Shown: piece after piece, positions 17,189 through 25,488 of the stretch
How the letters are laid out: each line of letters opens with the position of its first letter
Position numbering within the stretch: position 1 is the stretch's first letter
Assembly (NCBI GenBank): GCA_963798015.1
Contig: CAWCSA010000018.1
Coordinates: 94,531 to 158,530 of the forward strand
Origin: Roseiarcus sp963798015
Lineage (GTDB): Bacteria > Pseudomonadota > Alphaproteobacteria > Rhizobiales > Beijerinckiaceae
DNA length: 64,000 nt
Direction of reading: 5' to 3'
Notes under the pieces: model-generated
Seen by the model: only the letters and a program-made list of their open reading frames with translations
Database searches by the model: none
Told to the model about the DNA's origin: nothing
Position numbers and translations under genes: made by a program

Positions 17189-19852
17189 TCAGCTTCGCGC
17201 CGGATTCGGTCCCTCGGGATCGATGCCGTATTTGGCGATCGCCTCGGCCACGCGCCGGGTGGGCAGCAATTGCTCTTCCGCCAGCGCCTTCAAACTGGCG
17301 ATTGCGACGTGATAGCGGTCGACCTCAAAGAACGAGCGCAGACGACGGCGATAGTCGGAGCGGCCAAAGCCGTCCGTCCCCAGCGTCTTATACCGCGCCG
17401 GAACATATGGCCGAATCCCGTCCGGGAGCGCCTTTATGTAGTCCGTTGATGCAATGACGGGACCCTTCCCATTCGCCAGCGCGCGGGTGATGAACGGGAC
17501 CTTCGCGTCGGCTTCAGGGTGCAGCAGATTCCAGCGCTCGACATCGAGCCCCTCGCGGCGCAGCTCGGTGAAGCTGGTGACGCTCCAGATCTCGCTGCTG
17601 ACGCCGTGCTCGTTCGCCAGCATCTCGGCCGCCGCTTCGACCTCGCGCAGGATCGCGCCAGCGCCCAGGAGTTGCACGTTCAGGGTGGGCTGATCGGCTT
17701 TGACCTCGCGCAGCTTGTACGCGCCCTTGAGGATGCCCTCCTCCGCCCCTTCGGGCATGGCGGGATGGGGATAATTCTCGTTCAGGGTCGTGATGTAATA
17801 ATAGACGTCGTCCTGATCGACGAGCATGCGATTCAAGCCCGCGTGGACAATCACCGCCAGTTCGTAGGCGTAAGTCGGATCGTAGGTTACGCAATTCGGG
17901 ATGGTCGAGGCCAGGATATGGCTGTGGCCGTCCTCGTGCTGCAGGCCTTCGCCATTGAGGGTCGTGCGGCCGGAGGTGCCCCCGATCAGGAAGCCGCGGG
18001 TTCGCATGTCGCCCGCGGCCCAGGCGAGATCGCCGACCCGCTGGAACCCGAACATCGAATAGTAGATGTAGAAGGGAATCATCGGCACATTGGAGGTCGA
18101 ATACGAAGTGCCCGCGGCGATGAACGAGGCCATCGCGCCGGGCTCGTTAATGCCCTCCTGAAGGATCTGGCCTTTCGGATCCTCTCGGTAATACATGAGC
18201 TGATCGGCGTCCTGGGGACGATAGAGCTGGCCAACCTGGCTGAAAATGCCGACCTGCCGGAAGAGACCCTCCATGCCGAAGGTGCGGCTCTCGTCGGGGA
18301 CGATCGGAACGACGTGGGAGCCCAGATTCTTGTCGCGCAGGAGCGCGGTCAGAATCCGCACAAAGGCCATTGTGGTCGATATCTCCCGTCCCTCTGCGGT
18401 CGCTTTCAAGAGCGCATCGAAAGTGGAAAGCGGAGGAACGACGAGCGCTTCGCTCTTGCGCCGGCGGGCCGGCAGATAGCCGCCAAGCGCCGCGCGGCGC
18501 TCGCGCAGATACGTCATTTCCTTGCTGCCCTCGGCAAAGCGCAGGAAGGGAACGGTGTCGATATCGGTGTCTGAGACGGGGATTTTGAACCGGTCGCGGA
18601 AGGACTTGAGCGCCTCGTGGCCGAGCTTCTTGGCTTGGTGCGCGATCATCTGCCCTTCGCCGGCCGACCCCATGCCATAGCCTTTGACGGTCTTGGCGAG
18701 GATGACGGTCGGCTGTCCCTTGTGGTCCGCCGCGGCCTTATAGGCGGCGTAGACCTTGACCGGGTCGTGGCCGCCTCGGGTCAGCGCCCAGATCTCGGCG
18801 TCGGTCCAGTCCTCGACCATAGCCGCCGTCTCGGGATAGCGGCCGAAGAAGTTCTTGCGGATATAGGCGCCGTCCTTCGACTTGAAGTCCTGGTATTCGC
18901 CGTCGACGCATTCGTCCATGAGCTGCCGGAGCTTGCCCTCATTGTCCTTGGAGAGAAGCGCATCCCAGCCGGAACCCCAGAGGCACTTGATCACGTTCCA
19001 GCCGGCGCCGCGGAAATCGGCTTCCAGCTCCTGAACGATCTTGCCGTTACCGCGCACCGGCCCATCGAGCCGCTGGAGATTGCAATTGATGACGAAGATG
19101 AGGTTGTCGAGCTTCTCGCGGCCGGCAAGTGATATGGCGCCGAGCAATTCCGGCTCATCCATTTCGCCATCGCCGCAGAACACCCAAACCTTGCGAGGCG
19201 CCGTGTCGGCAAGCCCCCGCCCATGCAGATAGCGAAGAAACCGGGCCTGATAGATCGCCATCAAGGGCCCAAGACCCATCGAGACGGTCGGGAATTGCCA
19301 GAAGTCCGGCATCAGCCAGGGATGGGGATAGGAGGCCAGACCCTTTCCGCCGACCTCCTGGCGGAAATTCACCAACTGGTCGTCGCTGAGGCGGCCCTCG
19401 AGATACGCGCGGGCGTAGATGCCGGGTGAGCTATGGCCCTGGAAGTAGATCAGGTCGCCGCCGTGCGCCTCGTTGGAGGCATGCCAGAAATGCATGAACC
19501 CCGTGTCGTAAAGGGTCGCCGCCGACTGGAAGCTCGCAATGTGTCCGCCAAGCTCGGAGGATTCCTTGTTCGCCTTGACGACCATCGCCGCGGCGTTCCA
19601 GCGGACGTAGCGGCGGATGTGTTGCTCGAGCTGGCGGTCGCCCGGATGGGGAGGCTCGGCTTCCGGCGCAATGGTGTTGACGTAAGCGGTATTGGCGGCG
19701 AACGGCAGCTTGGCGCCCTTACGACGAGCCGCGGTGACAACCGCATCCAGAATGTCGTCGACCTTGGCGATTCCCTCGAAGGCTTCGACGGAATCGAGCG
19801 CGTCGAGCCATTCGTCGGTTTCGTCGGATTGGTCCTTGACCCTGTCGTCCAT
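17189..19852 (-). CDS. aceE: Pyruvate dehydrogenase E1, homodimeric (AceE type)
   Basis: An 887-residue thiamine-diphosphate enzyme that decarboxylates pyruvate and acetylates the E2 lipoyl group. The TPP motif is GDGEMDEPELLGAISLA with the closing NCN (about residues 225-255). Other AceE landmarks are 'GHSSPGIYARAYLEGRL', 'VKGYGMGSAGEGQMIAHQ' and 'GEGLQHEDGHSHI'. The ATG at 19852 is preferred over the upstream start at 19924. E2 follows after 43 bp and E3 after that, giving the order E1-E2-E3. Most alphaproteobacteria instead carry a heterodimeric PdhA/PdhB E1, so this gammaproteobacterial/betaproteobacterial-like set may have been acquired. Confidence 0.96.
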   Translation of the reverse strand: MDDRVKDQSDETDEWLDALDSVEAFEGIAKVDDILDAVVTAARRKGAKLPFAANTAYVNTIAPEAEPPHPGDRQLEQHIRRYVRWNAAAMVVKANKESSELGGHIASFQSAATLYDTGFMHFWHASNEAHGGDLIYFQGHSSPGIYARAYLEGRLSDDQLVNFRQEVGGKGLASYPHPWLMPDFWQFPTVSMGLGPLMAIYQARFLRYLHGRGLADTAPRKVWVFCGDGEMDEPELLGAISLAGREKLDNLIFVINCNLQRLDGPVRGNGKIVQELEADFRGAGWNVIKCLWGSGWDALLSKDNEGKLRQLMDECVDGEYQDFKSKDGAYIRKNFFGRYPETAAMVEDWTDAEIWALTRGGHDPVKVYAAYKAAADHKGQPTVILAKTVKGYGMGSAGEGQMIAHQAKKLGHEALKSFRDRFKIPVSDTDIDTVPFLRFAEGSKEMTYLRERRAALGGYLPARRRKSEALVVPPLSTFDALLKATAEGREISTTMAFVRILTALLRDKNLGSHVVPIVPDESRTFGMEGLFRQVGIFSQVGQLYRPQDADQLMYYREDPKGQILQEGINEPGAMASFIAAGTSYSTSNVPMIPFYIYYSMFGFQRVGDLAWAAGDMRTRGFLIGGTSGRTTLNGEGLQHEDGHSHILASTIPNCVTYDPTYAYELAVIVHAGLNRMLVDQDDVYYYITTLNENYPHPAMPEGAEEGILKGAYKLREVKADQPTLNVQLLGAGAILREVEAAAEMLANEHGVSSEIWSVTSFTELRREGLDVERWNLLHPEADAKVPFITRALANGKGPVIASTDYIKALPDGIRPYVPARYKTLGTDGFGRSDYRRRLRSFFEVDRYHVAIASLKALAEEQLLPTRRVAEAIAKYGIDPEGPNPARS

Positions 19853-20064
19853 CGGGCCGACCTCCCTGTCACTTATACAAAAGTCGTAAGCGCGCTGGCG
19901 CAGTCTTCTCATGCGTCCGTGCAATTGGCAATTGCGACGGATGGCGCTGCTGCCATGTCAATCATGCATGCAGAGAACCGCATTGGCCGACTCTCGGTCG
20001 TCGCGATAGGATAGCGTTGGCGCGGTCCGGTGGCGGGCGTTTGAAGCGCTGAGGGAGCAGAATT

Positions 20065-20421
20065 TTGGCCGGTCTTACGACCCATGTCCTCGACGTGACC
20101 AGCGGGCGCCCAGCGGACGGCGTCCGAGTGGAGCTTTACGAGTTAACGGACAGCTCAGAGCGCAAGCCTATCACCGATGTCGTGACTAACGCGGATGGCC
20201 GCACCGACAAGCCGCTGATGAGCGCCGACCAAGCTCGAGTCGGTCAGTTCGAGCTCATCTTCCACGCTGGGGACTATTTCCGGCGCCGGCGCGCGGAACT
20301 CCCCGACCCGCCGTTCCTCGACATCATCCCGATCCGCTTCGGCCTCGCCGATCCCCAGTCGCACTACCACGTGCCCCTTCTCGTTTCGCCGTGGAGCTAT
20401 TCGACCTATCGGGGAAGCTGA
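20065..20421 (+). CDS. uraH: 5-hydroxyisourate hydrolase (transthyretin-like)
   Basis: A 118-residue protein that would hydrolyse 5-hydroxyisourate in the urate-to-allantoin pathway. Signatures are the N-terminal 'THVLDVTSGRPADGV' with the active-site His, a central Arg, 'HYHVPLLVSPWSYSTYRGS' and the C-terminal YRGS tetrapeptide. Length is normal. The start is TTG at 20065, with GAGGGAG upstream. No urate oxidase or OHCU decarboxylase is nearby, so it stands alone here. Confidence 0.92.
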   Translation: MAGLTTHVLDVTSGRPADGVRVELYELTDSSERKPITDVVTNADGRTDKPLMSADQARVGQFELIFHAGDYFRRRRAELPDPPFLDIIPIRFGLADPQSHYHVPLLVSPWSYSTYRGS

Positions 20422-20925
20422 GGAGGCGCACCGAGTGGGAGACCGGTATCGTCGAGCGAGCCGCGACGGTCGATCCGTTTGGATTTTCTTGGCCCGTCGC
20501 TGTTTGGCTGCGAAGACCCCCATTCATGAGGGTTGGATTTCCTTGGATTTCCTTGGATTCTCTCGTCCTAATCGAGACTTATCAATGGATTACGCGGCAT
20601 AAACCGCGGAAAGTATTTTCTCACGCTTTTGTCCGTAGCGTCAAAAGGCGCCGGACGGGAGCACGCGGTCGAGGCCATGCGGAAGGGCAGGATCATTCAT
20701 GAGGCAAGCTTAACCTGATTTCTGATTTTCTGCAAGAAATTGTCTTCGTAGCGTTTCCTTGGGCCGCCTCTATCCAGAAGCTTCTCGATCTCCGCGGTCA
20801 ATAACTGAGCGGACTGCGACGGTTTGGCTACGGTGTCAACAATTCAACAGGAGTATCGTGCTCTTCTGGGGGCAAACTCCCCGACTTGGGCAGCGCCGTC
20901 CGAGGCTCTTTTTTGCACTGCACTC
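20422..20925. other. Intergenic region without a recognised gene
   Basis: It contains repeat copy B (20533-20597) and an AT-richer stretch leading to the marR promoter. A short open frame on the plus strand, ending at about 20709 (tail EAMRKGRIIHEASLT), has no credible start and may be a gene remnant. Confidence 0.5.
20533..20597 (+). repeat. Dispersed 'ccttgg' repeat, copy B
   Basis: TTGGATTTCCTTGGATTTCC is followed by TTGGATTC, a nine-base variable gap and AATCGAGACTTATCAATGG plus ATTACGCGG. This is the inverted partner of copy A at 12450-12540; about 21 of 25 bases match in the AATCGAGACTT...TTAC part. Confidence 0.65.
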
Positions 20926-20963
20926 TTGAATAAGCCTGCTCACTATATTATAAGCACGCTTAT
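20926..20963 (+). promoter_or_regulatory. Promoter and overlapping operator of the marR-emrAB operon
   Basis: A near-consensus promoter: TTGAAT (20926-20931), 17-bp spacer, TATAAG (20949-20954). The expected transcription start falls at about 20961, right at the ATG of marR (20962), so the message would be leaderless. The -10 box lies in the inverted repeat ATAAGC-AC-GCTTAT (20950-20963), and another ATAAGC half-site sits 20 bp upstream (20930). This layout suits autorepression by the MarR protein. Confidence 0.6.
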
Positions 20964-21438
20964 GTTATCGCTTGCTCATAAATGGACCGTATCCCCCGCC
21001 CGCGAGCTGGGGTTCGCGCTCCATGACGTGGCTCGCCTGCTCAGGACCTATTCCGACCAGCGCGCCCGAGAACTCGGCACGACCCGCGCCCAATGGGCGG
21101 TGCTCTCGCGCCTGCAACGCTGCGAAGGAACCAAGCAGAACGAACTGGCCGAGGCGCTCGACCTTGCGCCGATCACGCTTGGGCGCCTGATCGACAAATT
21201 GACGGCCGTCGGCCTTGTCGAACGTCGCGACGATGCGAACGACCGCCGCGCCAACCGTCTCTATCTCACTGAAAAAGCCGCGCCCGCGTTGAGGGATTTG
21301 GGGGCGCTCGCCGAGGACTTGATGGGCCGTGCGATGGCGGGGGTCGACGAATCGACCACGCGCGCCATGCACGACGGCCTCATGACCATGAAAGCCAATA
21401 TCAAGAACGAATTGATTGCTGGAGCCGAATCAAAGTGA
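20962..21438 (+). CDS. MarR-family regulator of the second efflux operon
   Basis: A 158-residue winged-helix protein. The DNA-binding part spans about residues 40-100 (WAVLSRLQRCEGTKQNELAEALDLAPITLGRLIDKLTAVGLVERRDDANDRRANRLYLT, with the 'DxRxxR' wing motif). Helices before and after it form the dimer interface. ATG 20962 gives the usual family length and coincides with the predicted transcription start; an in-frame start at 20824 would add 46 residues that look non-coding. Its stop overlaps the adaptor start (GTGA). It probably represses the operon and is released by an efflux substrate. Confidence 0.88.
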   Translation: MLSLAHKWTVSPARELGFALHDVARLLRTYSDQRARELGTTRAQWAVLSRLQRCEGTKQNELAEALDLAPITLGRLIDKLTAVGLVERRDDANDRRANRLYLTEKAAPALRDLGALAEDLMGRAMAGVDESTTRAMHDGLMTMKANIKNELIAGAESK

Positions 21439-22793
21439 CCCAACCCAAGCCATCGTCCGCGCGCGATCCGGCGCAGGAGAACGATCCGCCCGCCGCGTCC
21501 CAGCCGGCGCAACCGCTGCCCTTCACGCTGTCAAAGGGATCCGCTCCGCAGTCGCCTGCGCGCGAATCCGCGGCGCAAACGCCGTCGGGGCAACAGCCAT
21601 CACAGCCAATTCAGTTCACGCCCGCGCGAACACCGGCGCCTGGCCCGCAAGCGCCGGCAGCGCCACCCGCCGCACAGACGCCAATCACCGTCAAGCCGAA
21701 GCGCCGCATCAGCCGGTTCGTGATGCTCGTCGTCATTCCGCTCGCCGCGCTGGCGCTTGGCTTCACCTGGTGGCTGAGCAGCGGCCGCTATGTCTCAACC
21801 GACAACGCCTATATCGGCGCCGACAAGTCGCTCATCACACCACAAGTCACCGGCGCGATCGTCGCCGTGCATGTTGTCGAAGGGCAGAAAGTCAAGGTCG
21901 GCGATCCGCTCTTCGACATCGATCCCAAGCCTTACGAGATCGCCCTCGCCCTGGCAAAGGGCAAGCTGGAGGCGGCGAAGATCGAATTCTCCAATCTGGG
22001 ATCCGCATATTCCAGCAATATCGACCAGATCAAGATGGGCGAAGACGCAGTGAAGGTCCGTCAGGCCGATTTCGATCGCAAGAACGAGCTTGCTATTTCG
22101 CGCTCAGGCACGACCGCCGACCGCGACACCTCGATGGCCAACCTCATTCAGGCCAAGCAAATCCTCGAATTCGTTAAATGGCAGCAGGCGACGGTCAAGG
22201 TGAAGCTCGGCGGGGGGCCCGCTACGACCATCGACCAGTTCCCCGATTTTATGCAGGCGACAGCCGCGGTCGACGACGCGGAGCGCAACTTGCGCAACAC
22301 CAGGGTGCTGGCGCCGATCGATGGCGTCGCGACGCAAGTGCCTGAGATCGAGCTCGGGCGCGTCGCAGCGGCTGGACAGCCGGTGTTCGCGGTCGTCGCC
22401 AATACAGGCCTCTGGGTCGACGCCAATCCGAAGGAATCGGACTTGACCTACGTTCACGTCGGCCTGCCCGCCACGGTGAGCGTTGACACGTTCCCGGACA
22501 GGGAATGGAAAGGGACGATCTGCTCGATCGCGCCTGGCACCGGCGCTCAGTTTGCGATCCTGCCGCCGCAGAACGCCAGCGGCAACTGGGTCAAGGTCGT
22601 CCAACGCGTGCCGCTCCGGTTCTGCTTCGGCCCGAAGGAGGATACGACCGGCTTGAGAGCGGGCATGAGCGCTTACGTGACCGTCGACACAGGACGGGTG
22701 CGCACGCTCGCGGGTACGCTTGACGGGCTCAAGAAGTGGGTGGTCGGCTACGTCGACACGCTCATGGGGGCGAGAACCGCCGTCATCAGATGA
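21435..22793 (+). CDS. EmrA/HlyD-type membrane fusion protein (second operon)
   Basis: A 452-residue adaptor with a proline/alanine/glutamine-rich N-terminal tail (about residues 1-90). One membrane segment lies at about 98-115 (VMLVVIPLAALALGFTWWL), followed by 'YVSTDNAYIGADKSLITPQVTG', the lipoyl-like half domain typical of EmrA. A coiled coil and a C-terminal barrel ending with 'LRAGMSAYVTVDTG' complete it. It is translationally coupled to marR (GTGA overlap) and to the MFS gene (ATGA overlap). It resembles the adaptor at 7447 in architecture but is clearly diverged. Confidence 0.9.
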   Translation: MTQPKPSSARDPAQENDPPAASQPAQPLPFTLSKGSAPQSPARESAAQTPSGQQPSQPIQFTPARTPAPGPQAPAAPPAAQTPITVKPKRRISRFVMLVVIPLAALALGFTWWLSSGRYVSTDNAYIGADKSLITPQVTGAIVAVHVVEGQKVKVGDPLFDIDPKPYEIALALAKGKLEAAKIEFSNLGSAYSSNIDQIKMGEDAVKVRQADFDRKNELAISRSGTTADRDTSMANLIQAKQILEFVKWQQATVKVKLGGGPATTIDQFPDFMQATAAVDDAERNLRNTRVLAPIDGVATQVPEIELGRVAAAGQPVFAVVANTGLWVDANPKESDLTYVHVGLPATVSVDTFPDREWKGTICSIAPGTGAQFAILPPQNASGNWVKVVQRVPLRFCFGPKEDTTGLRAGMSAYVTVDTGRVRTLAGTLDGLKKWVVGYVDTLMGARTAVIR

Positions 22794-24358
22794 ACGCGCA
22801 AGCGCCCGCTCCACCGCTCTACGAGACGATCTCGCCGACGCTCAAGTGGCTCTTGACCGTTTGCATCATGATGGCGACCATCATGCAGGCGCTCGACACG
22901 ACGATCGCCAACGTCGCCCTGCCCTATATGCAGGGGTCGCTCGCCACCACGCAGGACCAGATCAACTGGGTGTTGACGTCCTACATCGTCGCCGCCGCGA
23001 TCATGACATCGCCGCTCGGCTGGATGGCGACGCGTTTTGGCCGCAAGAAGCTTTTTATCGTTTGCACGGCTGGGTTCACCGTGGCGTCGATGCTGTGCGG
23101 CGTTGCACTCTCGATCGAGCAAATGGTCGCCTACCGGCTGTTGCAGGGCGTGTTCGGCGCGGCGCTCGTGCCCTTGAGCCAGGCTGTGATGCTCGACATC
23201 TTCCCACCAGCCAAACGTGGCTCGGCGATGGCGATCTGGGGTATGGGCGTCATGCTCGGACCGATCATGGGCCCGACGCTCGGCGGCTGGCTCACCAACT
23301 CTTATTCGTGGCGCTGGGTGTTCTTCGTCAACCTGCCGTTCGGCATCCTCACCACCGCGGGCCTTTGGGTCTTCATGAGCGAGACGCCGACGCGGCGCGA
23401 CGTGCCGTTTTCCTGGTTCGGTTTCTTGAGCCTGTCACTCGGCATCGGCTCGTTGCAAATGATGCTCGACCGCGGCGAGCAGCTCGGCTGGTTCGAGTCG
23501 CCCGAGATCATCATTGAAGCGATCCTGTCGGTTGTGGGCTTCTATTTCTTCCTTGCCGACTGCTTGACGTCCGCACGGCCGTTCATCAGCGTCCGCATCT
23601 TCAAGGACTGGAATTTTTCCATCGCGCTCGTCTTCATGTTCCTGGTTGGCATCATGCTGCTTGCGAGCATGGCGCTGGTGACGCCGTTCATTCAGAACCT
23701 GCTCGGCTACCCGGTGCTGTCGAGCGGATTCCTGCTCGGCACGCGCGGCATCGGCACATTTGTCGGCATGTTCCTGGTCGGCAGGCTGAGCGGCAGGGTC
23801 GATCCTCGGATCATGATCTTCATCGGCCTTGTGCTCGCGGCGGGGTCGCTCTGGCTCATGGTCGGTTGGAACCTTGACGTTTCAGCCAGGACAATCACGA
23901 TCAACTCGATCGCCCAGGGCCTGGGCCTCGGCTTCATCTTCGTGCCGCTCAACACAATTGCCTTCGCCTCGCTGCCGGCCGCGCTGCGCACCGAGGGCGC
24001 CGCGCTCTGGACGCTGATCCGCAACATCGGCTCGTCGGTCGGCATCTCGGTCGTCATCGCGCGTCTGACCAGCATGACGACGATGTTCCACAGCCAGCTG
24101 GTCGAGCACGCGACGCCGTTCAACGACGCGCTGAGAATGCCGAATGCCTCTATGGTCTGGGGACATGGGCTTCCCAGCATGGCGATGCTTGAGGGGATCA
24201 TTACCCAACAGGCGGCGATGATGGCCTATTCCAACAGCTTCCTGTTCATGACCTTCGTCGCGCTCTGCGCCTTCCCGCTGCTTGCGCTGATTCGCTCGAC
24301 GAAGTCTGCGGCGCCCGTTTCGCGCCAAGAGGCGGCGGCGCATGCGGTCATGGACTAA
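22790..24358 (+). CDS. EmrB-like DHA2-family MFS efflux transporter (second operon)
   Basis: A 522-residue proton-driven exporter with about 14 membrane segments. Signatures are 'IMQALDTTIANVALPYM' in helix 1, 'ATRFGRKKLF' (motif A) and 'WGMGVMLGPIMGPTLGGWL' (motif C). The ATG at 22790 overlaps the adaptor stop by four bases. It completes a MarR-EmrA-EmrB operon. The operon converges on murG with only 38 bp between stop codons. Confidence 0.92.
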   Translation: MNAQAPAPPLYETISPTLKWLLTVCIMMATIMQALDTTIANVALPYMQGSLATTQDQINWVLTSYIVAAAIMTSPLGWMATRFGRKKLFIVCTAGFTVASMLCGVALSIEQMVAYRLLQGVFGAALVPLSQAVMLDIFPPAKRGSAMAIWGMGVMLGPIMGPTLGGWLTNSYSWRWVFFVNLPFGILTTAGLWVFMSETPTRRDVPFSWFGFLSLSLGIGSLQMMLDRGEQLGWFESPEIIIEAILSVVGFYFFLADCLTSARPFISVRIFKDWNFSIALVFMFLVGIMLLASMALVTPFIQNLLGYPVLSSGFLLGTRGIGTFVGMFLVGRLSGRVDPRIMIFIGLVLAAGSLWLMVGWNLDVSARTITINSIAQGLGLGFIFVPLNTIAFASLPAALRTEGAALWTLIRNIGSSVGISVVIARLTSMTTMFHSQLVEHATPFNDALRMPNASMVWGHGLPSMAMLEGIITQQAAMMAYSNSFLFMTFVALCAFPLLALIRSTKSAAPVSRQEAAAHAVMD

Positions 24359-24396
24359 GCCAACCCGACCTTGCGACGCTCAGCGCGTCGCGCAGG

Positions 24397-25488
24397 TTAC
24401 GCCGGTTGCGCGATCTCAAGCACGAGATCGGCAAGCCGCTCGGCGGCGTCCGGCACGCCGATCGATTTCGCCGCCATAGCCGCAGCCTCGAGCTTCGCCG
24501 GCGCGGCAAGCGCGTCCCGCAGGATCGCGGCCAGCCGCTCGGGCGTGAACTCGGTCTGCGTCACGACGGTCGCACCGCCGGCCTTCGCGAGCGCCGCCGC
24601 ATTCGCCGCCTGATCCTGATCGAGCGCGTGCGGGAACGGCACGAGTACGGAGGCGCGCCCGATGACGGCGAGCTCGGACACGGTCGAAGCGCCGGCGCGG
24701 CCGATGATGAGATGAGCTGCAGCGATCCGCGCCGGCAAATCCGCGAAAAATTCCGCGATCTCGACCGGAAAGTTCATTCGCGCGCAAGCCGCCGCCACGC
24801 GCGCGCTGTCCTCGCCGCGCGCCTGCTGAGTGAGACGGATGCGTTGCCGCTCGTCCGGGGCCAGAAGCGCGAGCGCCGCAGGCACGACATCGGCCATGAC
24901 GCGGGCCCCCTGGGAGCCGCCGGTCACCAGAAGGTTCAGGCGGCGCCCAATGGGCTCGGGGTAGGGAATTGCGGCGGCGGAGATGACTGACGGGCGAACT
25001 GGATTGCCGGTCACGCGCGCTTTGGACTGATCGACGCCCTTCAGCTTAGGAAAGCCGCAAGCGATCGCGTTGACGCGCGGGCTCAAGAAACGATTGGCGC
25101 GTCCCATCACGGCGTTCTGCTCGTGCAGGACGGTCGGAATCCGGAGGAGCCAGGCGGCGAGAAGCGGCGGCACGGTCGGATAGCCGCCAAACCCAACGAC
25201 CGCGCGCGGTTTGATGCGGCTGAGCTTGATGGCAGCGGCTGCGAGGCCTGCGCCCAGGGTCAGCGAAGCGCGCGCCTTGGCCAGCGCGCCGGCTTCCGTG
25301 GTTGTCGCGGAGGGGAAGGCGTGAATCGCGCGCGCGGGAAAATCGGCGCCGAATTTGAGCGCCCGGTTGTCGGTCGCCAGCTCGACTTCAGCGCCCCGCT
25401 TTGCCAAGGCGGCGGCCAACGCCGCCGCGGGAAAGAGATGTCCGCCCGTGCCGCCCGCCGCGAGCAGAATCGAGCGCGCCGAACTCAT
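24397..25488 (-). CDS. murG: UDP-GlcNAc:lipid I N-acetylglucosaminyltransferase
   Basis: A 363-residue GT28 enzyme that converts lipid I to lipid II on the inner face of the membrane. The N-terminal glycine motif GGTGGHLFPAAALA (about residues 11-24) binds the lipid diphosphate. 'TGGSQGARVMADVVP' and 'IGRAGASTVSELAVIGRASVLVPFPHALDQDQ' form the UDP-GlcNAc site. It overlaps ftsW by four bases and is the last gene of the dcw block here. Confidence 0.96.
   Translation of the reverse strand: MSSARSILLAAGGTGGHLFPAAALAAALAKRGAEVELATDNRALKFGADFPARAIHAFPSATTTEAGALAKARASLTLGAGLAAAAIKLSRIKPRAVVGFGGYPTVPPLLAAWLLRIPTVLHEQNAVMGRANRFLSPRVNAIACGFPKLKGVDQSKARVTGNPVRPSVISAAAIPYPEPIGRRLNLLVTGGSQGARVMADVVPAALALLAPDERQRIRLTQQARGEDSARVAAACARMNFPVEIAEFFADLPARIAAAHLIIGRAGASTVSELAVIGRASVLVPFPHALDQDQAANAAALAKAGGATVVTQTEFTPERLAAILRDALAAPAKLEAAAMAAKSIGVPDAAERLADLVLEIAQPA

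Noticed and set aside
20566..20709. Open frame ending EAMRKGRIIHEASLT
   Set aside because: It starts directly after a stop, has no good start codon and overlaps repeat copy B.
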